From assembly GCF_024753285.1 (NCBI RefSeq), contig NZ_JANUGW010000026.1, positions 1-64,000 on the forward strand: a stretch of 64,000 bases of DNA, given 5' to 3'. This document shows, piece by piece, positions 1 through 10,499 of this stretch (its first letter is position 1; each line of letters starts with the position of its first letter). The notes under the pieces were generated by a model. That model saw only the letters and a program-made list of their open reading frames with translations. It was not told where the DNA came from and searched no databases. The stretch is from Massilia pinisoli (lineage in GTDB: Bacteria; Pseudomonadota; Gammaproteobacteria; Burkholderiales; Burkholderiaceae_D). Both the position numbers and the translations under genes were made by a program.

Positions 1-352
1 AAATCTCCGAGACGATTGAGCGATATCAATAGCGATAAATCCGACCTGTGCGCAACGCCTGATAGTCACGAAACATTGTTAATTCTAGGGTCTGAAAAAT
101 CCAATATCTTGTTCTGTTGAGTTCACAGTTTTCCAAAGAATCTAGGCTTTAGCGCTATCAGTCTGCAAAAGTGTTGTATAGACATCGAATTCAATTGTGA
201 AATTTCTACACGTTTATTCCTTTCCGGATAATCTGGCATCCCCGCTTTCAGATGGGAAATCGAAGCCACACAATGGCGTTCGACAAAACTAGATCTCAGG
301 CCTACGTGCCTGCGGAAATCCAACTTTTGTGTTTTTCTAAAAAGGAATAAAC
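1..352. other. AT-rich upstream region, no gene seen
   Basis: This stretch is visibly richer in A and T than the rest of the window, and no reading frame in it looks like a protein. It must hold the promoter and leader of the first protease gene. A purine-rich ribosome site (aaaaaggaa) lies just before the ATG at 353. I could not assign -35/-10 boxes with confidence. Confidence 0.5.
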
Positions 353-2194
<1,842 letters not shown>

Positions 2195-2270
2195 TCCAAC
2201 CGTTTCATATCGGATAATTCTCGTTAAAATTCAAATACTTAACTGAAATTTTCCTGTCGTAAAAACCCCG

Positions 2271-2297
2271 AAAACGGCCCCATGCGGGCCGTTTTTC
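2271..2297 (+). terminator. Rho-independent terminator after first protease
   Basis: A perfect 10-bp stem (aaaacggccc / gggccgtttt) with a 5-nt loop is followed by T residues. It lies in the gap between the two protease genes, so each is probably its own transcription unit. Confidence 0.8.
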
Positions 2298-2335
2298 GTT
2301 ATGCTGCCCAGTTCAGTTAACGGAAAGGATGCAGC

Positions 2336-3961
2336 ATGACGCAGCGCCACAAGCTCTCTCCCCTGTTGAAAATCTGTGCAGCGGCCCTGATCGCCGCCGG
2401 CCCGCTGGTTGCCAGCGCCGCCGGCCAGGACGTCGCCACACAGACGGACCGCCTGATCGTCAAGTACAAGGACAACGGCGACACGTCGCGGACCGGTGTC
2501 GCGGCCCGCGCCATCGACCGCACCCGCCAGGCCCTCGCCGACCGCGCCGGCCAGACGTACGGCGCCACCCTGCGCGCGCTGCGCGCGACGGCGAACGGCG
2601 CCAACGTGTTCCAGCTGAACCGCACCATGTCGCTCGACGAGGCACGCCAGCTCGCGGCCGAACTGAAGTCGCGCGACACCAACGTCGAGTACGCCGAGCC
2701 GGACCGCATCATGGTCCCGCTGGCCACGCCGACCGACCCCAGCTACACGCAGCAGTGGGACCTGTTCGAAGCGACCGGCGGCATCAACGCGCCCGCCGCC
2801 TGGGACAAGTCGACCGGTGCCGGCGTCAACGTCGCCGTGATCGACACGGGCTACCGTCCGCATGCCGACCTGTCCGGCCAGATCGTGCAGGGCTTCGATT
2901 TCATGTCCATGGCCACCATGGCGAACGACGGCAGCGGCCGCGACACGGACGCCAGCGATCCGGGTGACTGGACCCCGGCCGGCAGCTGCGGCACGGGCAT
3001 CCCGGCCGCAGACCAGAACTCGAGCTGGCACGGCACCCACGTGTCCGGCACGATCGCCGCGAAGGCGAACAACGGCCTCGGCATCACGGGCATCGCCTAC
3101 AACGCGAAGATCGTCCCGGCCCGCGTGCTTGGCCGCTGCGGCGGCTACACGTCGGACATCGCCGACGCCATGGTCTGGGCCTCGGGCGGCACCGTCACCG
3201 GCGTGCCGGCCAACGCCAACAAGGCGCGCGTGCTGAACCTGTCGCTGGGCGGCACCGGCGCCTGCGACGCCACGACGCAGAACGCGATCAACAGCGCCCG
3301 TTCGCGCGGCGCCGTCGTCATCGTCGCGGCCGGCAATGCGAACACGAACGCGATCAACACGAACCCGGCCAACTGCGCGGGCGTGATCACCGTCGCCGCG
3401 ACGAACCGCTCGGGCGGCAAGGCGTCGTATTCGAACTACGGTACCAACGTCACCATCGCGGCACCGGGCGGCGACAGCGGCGCGGGCATCCTGTCCACGT
3501 TGAACTCGGGCACGACGACCCCCGTCGCGGACAATTACGCCTGGTATATGGGCACGTCGATGGCGACCCCGCACGTGGCCGGCGTCGTCGCGCTGATGCT
3601 GTCGGCGAACCCGAACCTGACGCCGGACGACGTCGCGGCCAAGCTGAAGTCGACGGCACGTCCGTTCCCGGCCGCGTGCTCGGGTTGCGGTGCGGGCATC
3701 GTCAACGCGGCCGCCGCCGTGAACGCGGCGCTGGCATCGTCGACCACCACCACCACGACGACGCCGACCGAGACCTGGACCTTCTGCGCCTCGCAAAACG
3801 GTACCTGCACGTTCAGCGGCACGCGTGACGTGCGCTACGGCACGTCGACGGTCTATGTGACGAAAACGTTCACCGGTTCCGTCGCCTGCACGAGTGCCGT
3901 GTTCGGCGACCCGGCACCGGGCCACGCCAAGTCGTGCCGTTATTCCAGCATCACGAAGTAA
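2336..3961 (+). CDS. Secreted subtilisin-like serine protease (S8), paralogue with Cys-bearing C-terminal module
   Basis: A 541-residue secreted protease and tandem paralogue of the preceding gene. A signal peptide (about 1-25) and a propeptide (from about residue 35, DRLIVKYKDN) precede the catalytic domain with D170, H232 and S408. After a Thr-rich linker (residues about 464-475) the C-terminus carries no PPC domain. It has instead a short module of about 60 residues with four cysteines (starting TWTFCASQNGTCTFSGT and including VRYG, TKTFTGSVAC and VFGDPAPG). I have seen this pattern as a small appendage on other secreted bacterial hydrolases; its function is unclear to me. A ribosome site (ggaaagg) precedes the ATG. 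Confidence 0.95.
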   Translation: MTQRHKLSPLLKICAAALIAAGPLVASAAGQDVATQTDRLIVKYKDNGDTSRTGVAARAIDRTRQALADRAGQTYGATLRALRATANGANVFQLNRTMSLDEARQLAAELKSRDTNVEYAEPDRIMVPLATPTDPSYTQQWDLFEATGGINAPAAWDKSTGAGVNVAVIDTGYRPHADLSGQIVQGFDFMSMATMANDGSGRDTDASDPGDWTPAGSCGTGIPAADQNSSWHGTHVSGTIAAKANNGLGITGIAYNAKIVPARVLGRCGGYTSDIADAMVWASGGTVTGVPANANKARVLNLSLGGTGACDATTQNAINSARSRGAVVIVAAGNANTNAINTNPANCAGVITVAATNRSGGKASYSNYGTNVTIAAPGGDSGAGILSTLNSGTTTPVADNYAWYMGTSMATPHVAGVVALMLSANPNLTPDDVAAKLKSTARPFPAACSGCGAGIVNAAAAVNAALASSTTTTTTTPTETWTFCASQNGTCTFSGTRDVRYGTSTVYVTKTFTGSVACTSAVFGDPAPGHAKSCRYSSITK

Positions 3962-3974
3962 TACCTGCCTCACC

Positions 3975-4005
3975 CGCCGCCGCGTCCTGCGGCGGCGTTC
4001 CCTCT
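3975..4005 (+). terminator. GC-rich hairpin after second protease
   Basis: Stem gccgccgc / gcggcggc with a 5-nt loop, followed by gttccctctt rather than a clean T run. It is probably a weak intrinsic or partly Rho-assisted terminator. Confidence 0.5.
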
Positions 4006-4029
4006 TGCACGATTCCTCATTCCCAGCGA

Positions 4030-4049
4030 TACTGTATGCAATTACAGTA
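4030..4049. promoter_or_regulatory. LexA (SOS) box of dinB
   Basis: The 20-mer TACTGTATGCAATTACAGTA has the CTGT-N8-ACAG core of the proteobacterial LexA operator, with symmetric TA flanks. It ends 26 bp before the GTG start of dinB, so the polymerase is expected to be repressed by LexA and induced by DNA damage. Confidence 0.9.
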
Positions 4050-4075
4050 GTCGCTCGGCGCGGGCGACCGTCACC

Positions 4076-5152
4076 GTGAACGACCCCGTCCGCAAGATCA
4101 TCCACTGCGATTGCGATTGTTTCTATGCATCCGTCGAGATGCGCGACGACCCGTCCCTGCGCGGCCGGCCGCTGGCCGTCGGCGGGCGGGCCGAGCAGCG
4201 CGGCGTGGTAGCCACCTGCAACTACGAGGCGCGCCGCTACGGCATCCATTCCGCGATGGCGACGGCGCAGGCGGTCAAGTTGTGCCCCGACCTGATCCTC
4301 ATTCCGCCGAATATGGAAAAGTACCGGGTCGCGTCGCGCCAGATCATGGACATCTACCGCGACTACACGGAGCTCGTGGAACCGCTGTCGCTGGACGAAG
4401 CCTATCTCGACGTGACAAACTCGCCGCACTGCAAGGGCAGCGCCACGTTGATCGCGCAGGAAATCCGGCGCCGCATCTTCGAGACCGTCGGCATCACGGC
4501 GTCGGCCGGCGTGGCGCCGAACAAGTTCGTCGCGAAAATCGCCAGCGACTGGAACAAGCCGGACGGGTTGTTCCTCGTGCGGCCCGATGAAATCGACGCG
4601 TTCGTCGCTGCCCTGCCTGTGAAGAAATTGTTCGGCGTGGGGAAGGTGACGGCCGCGAAACTGCATCGCCTCGGCGCGCAGACGTGCGGCGACTTGCGCG
4701 ACTGGAATATGGACAAGTTGCAGCAGCATTTCGGCTCGTTCGGCGCGCGCCTGTACGATTTGTGCCGCGGCATCGACTACCGCGACGTGAACCCGGTGCG
4801 CGAGCGCAAGTCGATCAGCACGGAAGAGACGTACACGCCGGACGTGCCGGACCTGGCCGGCTGCCTCGCGCTGCTGCCCGACCTGTACGAGCATCTGCTG
4901 GGCCGGATCAAGCGCAACAATGCCGAAAAATTCATCAACAAATTGTTCGTAAAAATCAAGTTCGCCGATTTCCAGCGCACGACCGTCGAGTGCGTCGGCT
5001 ACGCGCCGAACATGGAGACGTACCGCCACCTGATGGAGACGGGCTGGCTGCGCGCGAGCCGCCCCGTGCGGCTGCTGGGCGTCGGCGTGCGCCTCAGCGA
5101 TACGGAATCCGTCGAGCAACTAAGCTTGTTTGACGAACGCGCAACACATTGA
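4076..5152 (+). CDS. dinB: DNA polymerase IV (Y-family translesion polymerase)
   Basis: A 358-residue error-prone polymerase that extends past lesions and mismatched ends. The N-terminal HCDCDCFYASVE carries the first metal-binding Asp (D12), and SLDEAYLDV carries the catalytic pair D107/E108. Helix-hairpin-helix thumb residues (KLFGVGKVTAAKLH) and a little-finger domain follow. The C-terminus ends in EQLSLFDERATH; the QLSLF element matches the beta-clamp binding motif. GTG is chosen as start because the conserved family N-terminus begins there. A LexA box lies just upstream. Length is normal for the family. Confidence 0.97.
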   Translation: MNDPVRKIIHCDCDCFYASVEMRDDPSLRGRPLAVGGRAEQRGVVATCNYEARRYGIHSAMATAQAVKLCPDLILIPPNMEKYRVASRQIMDIYRDYTELVEPLSLDEAYLDVTNSPHCKGSATLIAQEIRRRIFETVGITASAGVAPNKFVAKIASDWNKPDGLFLVRPDEIDAFVAALPVKKLFGVGKVTAAKLHRLGAQTCGDLRDWNMDKLQQHFGSFGARLYDLCRGIDYRDVNPVRERKSISTEETYTPDVPDLAGCLALLPDLYEHLLGRIKRNNAEKFINKLFVKIKFADFQRTTVECVGYAPNMETYRHLMETGWLRASRPVRLLGVGVRLSDTESVEQLSLFDERATH

Positions 5153-5240
5153 AAAACCGATCCGGACGACATGATTTTGCGCGTGATCAACGTGTAGAAT
5201 GTCGTTCCTTTGCAATAAAGAGATAACCGAAAGCAACGTT

Positions 5241-6137
5241 ATGTGGTTCAAGAATCTTCATATCTACCGCCTGCCCGCACCGTGGAATTTCTCCCCTGAA
5301 CAGATGGAAGAGGCCCTGCAATCGCAGGCGTTCACGCCCGCCAGCAGCAACGAATTGCTGCGCCAGGGCTGGGATTCGCCACGTGGCAATGGCAAGCTCG
5401 TCCACGTCGTCAACAAGCAGATGCTGATGATGCTCGGCACCGAAAAGAAGTTGCTGCCGAGCTCGGTCATCAACCAGGTCGCCAAGGCCAAGGCCGCCGA
5501 GCTGGAAGAGCAGCAGGGCTTCCCGCCGGGTAAGAAGGCGATGAAGGAACTCAAGGAACGCGTGGCCGACGAGCTGCTGCCGCGCGCGTTCTCCATCCGC
5601 GGCAATGTGTGGACGTGGATCGACCCCGTCAACGGCTGGCTCGTCGTCGACGCCGCCAGCCCGAGCAAGGCCGACGACGTCATCAAGCTGCTGCTGAAGG
5701 CCGTCGACAAGCTGCCGCTGGAATCGCTGCGCGTGCAGCGTTCGCCGGTCGCCGTCATGACGGGCTGGCTGGAATCGGACGAAGCGCCGTACAACTTCAC
5801 GATCGACCAGGACACGGAACTGCGCGCCACGGGCGAAAGCAAGGCCGCCGTGCGCTACGTGAAGCACTCGCTGGACCCGGAAGACATCCGCCGCCACATC
5901 GCCAACGGCAAGCAGTGCACGCGCCTGGCGATGACGTGGAACAGCCGTATTTCGCTGGTGCTGACCGAGCAGCTGGCCGTCAAGGGCATCAAGCCGCTGG
6001 ACGTCATCAAGGAAAACGAGACCATCACCTACAGCGACGACGAGCGTTTCGATAACGACGTCATGCTGATGACGGGCGAGCTGGCCAAGATGCTGACCGA
6101 CCTGGTGGAAGCCTTGGGCGGCGAGGCAAAAGCGTAG
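5241..6137 (+). CDS. rdgC: Recombination-associated protein RdgC
   Basis: A 298-residue nucleoid-associated protein that forms a ring on double-stranded DNA and restrains RecA activity. The start is placed at the ATG giving MWFKNLHIYRL, the invariant N-terminus of the family; an upstream in-frame ATG at 5199 would add 14 unconserved residues. The length matches the E. coli protein (about 300). It lies 88 bp after dinB. I saw no clear LexA box in that gap, only a possible -10 (tagaat, 5195-5200). Its 3' end faces the catalase gene across a palindromic repeat. Confidence 0.95.
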   Translation: MWFKNLHIYRLPAPWNFSPEQMEEALQSQAFTPASSNELLRQGWDSPRGNGKLVHVVNKQMLMMLGTEKKLLPSSVINQVAKAKAAELEEQQGFPPGKKAMKELKERVADELLPRAFSIRGNVWTWIDPVNGWLVVDAASPSKADDVIKLLLKAVDKLPLESLRVQRSPVAVMTGWLESDEAPYNFTIDQDTELRATGESKAAVRYVKHSLDPEDIRRHIANGKQCTRLAMTWNSRISLVLTEQLAVKGIKPLDVIKENETITYSDDERFDNDVMLMTGELAKMLTDLVEALGGEAKA

Positions 6138-6271
6138 GGTGGACGGCTGCACCGCGGTGGGCGCATGACGGCGGCGTGAATGCCGTCCACGCGTTCAACC
6201 AGCGAGTGAATGGACGATATAGTCATTCATAAGCCGGTTGAACGCGTGGACGGGAGACCCGTCCACCCTAC
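6134..6271. repeat. REP-like palindromic pair (BIME-like) between convergent genes
   Basis: Two head-to-head copies of a palindromic unit. The outer arms GTAGGGTGGACGG (6134-6146) and CCGTCCACCCTAC (6259-6271) are a perfect inverted repeat. The inner arms at 6183-6200 and 6236-6253 are a perfect 18-bp inverted repeat. The right unit (6237-6271, 35 bp) is itself a hairpin; the left unit has an enlarged loop. A third copy of the unit is at 9465-9499. The element sits between the 3' ends of rdgC and the catalase gene and overlaps the last codon and stop of rdgC. Confidence 0.85.
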
Positions 6272-6289
6272 ACCGGGCCGTTTTGTTTC

Positions 6290-7912
6290 TCACTTCACCG
6301 ACGCCACTTCCTCGGTGGTCGCCGGCTCCTTCTTGCCCCCACCCATTTCCGGCTGCCCGCCCGTGTACGTGGGCCCCTGGCGGTTTTCGCCCGGCGCCGG
6401 CTTGCCCGGCAGCGGTTGCAGGGCCTTCGCCTTTTCCAGGTCGATGCCGGCGATCTCGGCCACGCGGCGGCCGTAGTCCTCGTCGCAATGCCACAGGTGC
6501 CACACCATGCGCAGCTGGATCAATTCCGGGCACTTCTTGAGGTCGCCGCCGACGTTGTTGACGAGGTCGTCGCGTTCCCAATCGGCGAACGTGCGGTAGC
6601 GGTCGCCGGCTTGGCGATAGTCGTCGGCCGTGCGGCTCGTCTGGTAGCGCCCCAGATGGCCTTCGACGTGCTGGTGGTAATCCTTGTCGGGCTGCGGCGC
6701 TTCGTTCAGGCCGCCCAGCACGCTCGGTTCATAGTTGATGTGTTTGTCTTCGCCGCCACCGTCGACGTAGAACGTCATCTGCCCGTCGCGCTGGTTCGTG
6801 CGCGCGACCGCTTTTTCCTGCGGCGCATTGATCGGCAGTTGCAGGTAGTTCGGGCCGACGCGGTAGCGCTGCGTGTCGGAGTACGACAGCGTGCGGCCTT
6901 GCAGCATCTTGTCGTCCGAGAAATCGACGCCATCGACGAGCACGCCTGTGCCGAACGCGGACTGCTCGGTTTCGGCAAACACATTGTCCGGATTCTTGTT
7001 GAGCACCATGCGCCCGACGGGCAGCAGCGGGAAGCGGTCTTCCGGCCAGCGCTTCGTGTCGTCCAGCGGATCGAACTCGAGTTCCGGATGCTCGCCGTCG
7101 TGCATGACCTGCACGCAGAATTCCCACTCCGGAAACTCGCCGCGCTCGATGGCGTCGTACAGGTCGCGCGTGGCGTGGCTCGTGTCGTGCGCCTGGATCT
7201 CGGCGGCTTGCTGGCTCGTCAGGTTGCGCACGCCCTGTTTCGGCTGCCAGTGGAATTTGACGAGGTGGGCGATGCCCTGGTCGTTCACCAGCTTGTACGT
7301 GTTGACGCCGGAACCTTCCATTTCGCGGTAATTGGCGGGAATGCCCCACGGGCTCTTGACCCACGTAACCATGTGCAGCGCTTCCGGATGGCTGCAGATG
7401 AAATCGTAGAAGCGCCACGGTTCCTGCTGGTTTGTGACGGGGTCGGGTTTGAACGCGTGGATCATGTCCGGGAACTTGATCGCGTCGCGGATGAAGAAGA
7501 CCTTCAGGTTATTGCCCACGAGGTCCCAGTTGCCGTCGACGGTTTTCAGCTTGACGGCGAAGCCGCGCGGATCGCGCGCCGTCTCCGGCGATTCCTTGCC
7601 GCCGATGACGGTCGAGAAGCGCACGAACACGGGCGTCTGCACACCGGTTTCGTTGAGCACGCGGGCCCGCGTGTACTTGCTCGCGGGCTCGTCACCGATC
7701 TTGCCGTAGGCTTCGAAATAGCCGTGCGCGCCCGTGCCGCGCGCATGCACCACGCGCTCGGGGATGCGCTCGCGGTCGAAGTGGGTGATCTTTTCGATGA
7801 ACTGGTAGTTCTCGAGGGTGGCCGGGCCGCGTTCGCCGACGGAACGCATGGCCTGGTTGTCGCGGACGGGGTGGCCCTGGCGCGTGGTCAGGGTGGGGCG
7901 CTGCTCGCTCAT
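6290..7912 (-). CDS. katA: Haem catalase (monofunctional)
   Basis: A 540-residue catalase that dismutates hydrogen peroxide. Landmarks are the distal His (H56, in RVVHARGTGAHG), the distal Asn region (DGNWDLVGNNLKVFFIRDA), and the proximal haem-ligand Tyr within RTLSYSDTQRYRVG. The size fits small-subunit catalases, with an extra Gly/Pro/Lys-rich tail of about 40 residues. A strong AGGAGG ribosome site lies 8 bp before the ATG. There is no signal peptide, so it is cytoplasmic. The symbol katA is by family resemblance; clade assignment needs a tree. Confidence 0.95.
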   Translation of the reverse strand: MSEQRPTLTTRQGHPVRDNQAMRSVGERGPATLENYQFIEKITHFDRERIPERVVHARGTGAHGYFEAYGKIGDEPASKYTRARVLNETGVQTPVFVRFSTVIGGKESPETARDPRGFAVKLKTVDGNWDLVGNNLKVFFIRDAIKFPDMIHAFKPDPVTNQQEPWRFYDFICSHPEALHMVTWVKSPWGIPANYREMEGSGVNTYKLVNDQGIAHLVKFHWQPKQGVRNLTSQQAAEIQAHDTSHATRDLYDAIERGEFPEWEFCVQVMHDGEHPELEFDPLDDTKRWPEDRFPLLPVGRMVLNKNPDNVFAETEQSAFGTGVLVDGVDFSDDKMLQGRTLSYSDTQRYRVGPNYLQLPINAPQEKAVARTNQRDGQMTFYVDGGGEDKHINYEPSVLGGLNEAPQPDKDYHQHVEGHLGRYQTSRTADDYRQAGDRYRTFADWERDDLVNNVGGDLKKCPELIQLRMVWHLWHCDEDYGRRVAEIAGIDLEKAKALQPLPGKPAPGENRQGPTYTGGQPEMGGGKKEPATTEEVASVK

Positions 7913-7984
7913 CGCTGGATCCTCCTGGCTCGTGGGAGGTTCATTATAGGAAGCGACGCCGATGCGCAGCGCCCGACAGGCGTC

Positions 7985-8470
7985 TTACAGCGCCTGGAAC
8001 ACGCCCGCCGCGCGGTTCTTCGTGACGTTATCCCACGTGAACACCTTGCCGTTCATCGCGACGTACACGCCGGGCGGCAAGGTCTGTGCCGCGGCGCATG
8101 CGAAGCCGAAGTTGAACAGCGCATCGGAGTTCGCGATTTCGTAGGGGATCATGGCGCCCGTGAACACGATCGTCTTGTCCGACAGCGCGGCGCCCAATAC
8201 CTCGGCCGTTTCGCGCATCGTGTCGGTGCCGTGCACGATCACGATCTGTTTTTCGCTCGCAGCCTGGCAAGCGGCCAGCACGTTCTTGCGGTCGGCGTCC
8301 TGCATGTCCAGCGAGTCAAGCATGGAGACGACCTGCAGCTCGACGGGAATCGTCATGCGCGAGCGTGCGATGACTTCCGGCAAGTGGCTGTCGGCAAAGC
8401 CCAAAACGCCGTTGAGTTCGTTGTAGTGTTTGTCGAAGGTGCCGCCCGTGGCGAGGATCCGCAAAGTCAT
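7985..8470 (-). CDS. Short asparaginase-fold protein (N-terminal domain only)
   Basis: A 161-residue protein aligning only with the N-terminal half of bacterial L-asparaginases. It keeps both active-site blocks: the ATGGTFDK loop with the nucleophilic Thr, and VHGTDTMRETA with the second catalytic Thr-Asp pair. Full-length asparaginases are about 330 residues and form the active site between subunits using C-terminal residues absent here. Whether it hydrolyses asparagine is therefore open. The start is placed at the ATG giving MTLRILATGGTFDK; further upstream codons are unconserved. It lies 72 bp upstream of the catalase gene on the same strand. Confidence 0.85.
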   Translation of the reverse strand: MTLRILATGGTFDKHYNELNGVLGFADSHLPEVIARSRMTIPVELQVVSMLDSLDMQDADRKNVLAACQAASEKQIVIVHGTDTMRETAEVLGAALSDKTIVFTGAMIPYEIANSDALFNFGFACAAAQTLPPGVYVAMNGKVFTWDNVTKNRAAGVFQAL

Positions 8471-8604
8471 GATGATTTGAAAACTCTGTAAAAAAAGGTG
8501 GGTAATGATAGCCGCAAACGGTAGTGTATCCGTATGTGTCTGCGCTAGAATCGTTTGGATCGGATGAGTATCCTTTCTCCTTTTTGGGCCGAGCCCGCCA
8601 TCCC

Positions 8605-9369
8605 ATGAAACCCGTCGCACCCGGCACCGTCATCTTCCACCGCCATCGCGGCTATGGCGTCATCACGCACGTCAACCTGCTGACGGGCTGGATTTCCGCG
8701 CGCTTCGGCAGCGAGACGCGCACGCTCGACCTGAACCTGTCGACCGACGAAGTGCAGCATGCCGACGGCGAGCCGATCCTGTTCCGCCGCTCTCCGCCCG
8801 ACCGCATGCCGCATGCGCGCCTGATGGCGATGGTGCGCGAGCTGCACAAGGCCGGCTACGAAAAGCTGTACCTGTATTCCTGGCCCAAGCCGTCCGGCTT
8901 GCACTGGCGCTGGCATCTGTTCACTGGCCAGCGCGACTGGATGCAGCGGCCATGGCGCGAAGGCTGGTACGGTTCCGGCGCCGACTACAACAACAATCCC
9001 GTGATGGGCTGGGGCGATGCGCCCGGCGCCAGCACGGACGAGCTCGTCCACGCGCTGGCGATGTTCGACCCGGAAGGCCTCGCGCGCGCGCTCGGGCGCG
9101 ACGAGGACCACACGACGTGGTTCGCGAACGTGTGCGATGCGTTGCTGCCGGGCTTTATGTATTCCTTCGATATGGCACCGATGCAAAAGAACGCGGACGG
9201 CAGCCTGATCGAGATGCCGCCCGTGCCCGTCGTGCCCGTGCGCGCGGGCTTGCCGGCATATTCCGGGCCCGCGATCGAGTGGCCGCCCGGTTGGGCCGGC
9301 TTGTGGACGCGGCGGCATGAGATGCCGGTGCGCAAGCCCAACTTCACGGGCGAGCCCGAATTACGTTGA
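8605..9369 (+). CDS. Conserved hypothetical protein with N-terminal KOW/CarD-like segment
   Basis: A 254-residue protein I do not recognise. The first 45 residues (PGTVIFHRHRGYGVITHV, then GWISARFGSETRTLDL) resemble the small beta-barrel of KOW/CarD-like domains. The rest is rich in Trp and Pro (YLYSWPKPSGLHWRWHLFTG, GWYGSGADYNNNP) and has no known catalytic motif, signal peptide or membrane span. The start is the ATG at 8605; an upstream in-frame start at 8524 would overlap the divergent promoter region. The last 25 bp of the gene are imperfectly duplicated at 9415-9442. Confidence 0.75.
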   Translation: MKPVAPGTVIFHRHRGYGVITHVNLLTGWISARFGSETRTLDLNLSTDEVQHADGEPILFRRSPPDRMPHARLMAMVRELHKAGYEKLYLYSWPKPSGLHWRWHLFTGQRDWMQRPWREGWYGSGADYNNNPVMGWGDAPGASTDELVHALAMFDPEGLARALGRDEDHTTWFANVCDALLPGFMYSFDMAPMQKNADGSLIEMPPVPVVPVRAGLPAYSGPAIEWPPGWAGLWTRRHEMPVRKPNFTGEPELR

Positions 9370-9464
9370 TGTGTTGATGCCGCGTGGACGTTCGTGTGCG
9401 TCACCGGCCCAGCGTTCAACTCACGGGCGAGCCGAAGTTGCGGTAGCCAACGTGCCGATGAACC

Positions 9465-9499
9465 GTAGGGTGGTCGGGTCCCCCGACCACGCGTTCAAC
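9465..9499. repeat. Single REP-like palindromic unit
   Basis: A 35-bp hairpin unit nearly identical to the reverse complement of 6237-6271. It differs at two paired stem positions (A/T swapped for T/A on both arms) and one loop position, so base pairing is kept. Like the first copy it lies between convergent genes. Confidence 0.8.
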
Positions 9500-9509
9500 G
9501 ACCGTAGCG

Positions 9510-10499
9510 TTACCGTCCCAACGCCTCCGGGTTCAAGATATTGGTCGGCGTCCCGTTCGCAAACTGCACGACATTCTCGAACGCCGCCCGGAAATACAGC
9601 TCATAACTGTCCTGCTCGACATACCCCAGGTGCGGCGTCGCCAGCACCGTCGGAATCTTCAAGATAGCCGCATCGGCAGCAAGCGGCTCGCTCGTGAACA
9701 CATCCAGCGCCGCATAACCCGGCCGCCCCTTGCGCAGCGCTGCCTCCAGCGCGCCTTCCTCGACCAGTTCCGCCCGGCTCGTGTTCACGAACAAGGCGTC
9801 GCGTTTCATCCGGGCCAGGTCCTCGGCCGTGACGATGCCGCGCGTCGCATCGTTCAACCGCAGGTGCAGGCTGATCACGTCCGCCTGCTCGAAGAACGCC
9901 TCGCGCGTGGGCGCGGCGGATAAGCCGTCGGCCGTGGCGGCGGCGCGGCTCTTGTCGCTGCCCCACACCATCACCTGCATGCCGAACGCCTGCGCATAAC
10001 CGGCGATCATCTGCCCGATCTTGCCGTAGCCCCAGATGCCCAGGGTACGGCCCTTCAGCACGCGGCCCAAGCCGTTGAGCTCGGGATTGATCGAGGCCGT
10101 CTGCCACAACCCATCCTTCAGGTTATTGGCATAAGGCACGATCTTGCGGCTGGCCGCCATGATCAGTGCCCACGTCAGCTCGGCCGGCGCGACGGGGGAG
10201 CCGATGCCTTCCGCGATCGCGACGCCGTGCTCCGTCGCGGCCGCCACGTCGATGTGGCCGGCCACCTTGCCCGTCTGCGACAGCAACTTGAGGTTGGGCA
10301 GCTTGGCCAGCAGCGCGCGCGGGAACGCGGTGCGTTCGCGGATCAGCACGAGGGCGTCGAACGGCGCGAGGCGGATCGCCAGCTGGCCCAGGCCGCGGGT
10401 CGAGTTATTGAATACCTTGACCTCGTGCCCATCCAGCAAACGGAAGCAGTCGAGGCCGCGGACGGCATCCTGATAGTCGTCAAGAATCGCAATTTTCAT
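9510..10499 (-). CDS. D-isomer-specific 2-hydroxyacid dehydrogenase
   Basis: A 329-residue NAD(P)-dependent oxidoreductase of the PGDH/formate dehydrogenase superfamily. The nucleotide-binding loop is GIWGYGKIGQMIAGYA (about residues 147-162). The catalytic Arg lies in NTSRAELV, the acidic partner follows in the EPL segment, and the catalytic His is in TPHLGYVE. The ATG at 10499 gives the usual start MKIAILDDYQD; upstream in-frame codons lie in AT-rich DNA. The substrate cannot be told from sequence. It stands alone, with divergent pckG 442 bp away. Confidence 0.92.
   Translation of the reverse strand: MKIAILDDYQDAVRGLDCFRLLDGHEVKVFNNSTRGLGQLAIRLAPFDALVLIRERTAFPRALLAKLPNLKLLSQTGKVAGHIDVAAATEHGVAIAEGIGSPVAPAELTWALIMAASRKIVPYANNLKDGLWQTASINPELNGLGRVLKGRTLGIWGYGKIGQMIAGYAQAFGMQVMVWGSDKSRAAATADGLSAAPTREAFFEQADVISLHLRLNDATRGIVTAEDLARMKRDALFVNTSRAELVEEGALEAALRKGRPGYAALDVFTSEPLAADAAILKIPTVLATPHLGYVEQDSYELYFRAAFENVVQFANGTPTNILNPEALGR

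Noticed and set aside
2231..5119. Very long open frame on the minus strand opposite the second protease and dinB
   Set aside because: It mirrors the codon pattern of the genes on the plus strand, is rich in Arg/Ala/Gly/Val repeats without motifs, and overlaps well-supported genes.
5195..5200. tagaat as a confident rdgC promoter
   Set aside because: No -35 at suitable spacing; recorded only as a possibility. The same gtgtagaat string occurs before pckG and may be chance.
6416..8491. Long plus-strand frame opposite catalase and the asparaginase-fold gene
   Set aside because: An antisense shadow; the minus-strand genes have clear family motifs and ribosome sites.
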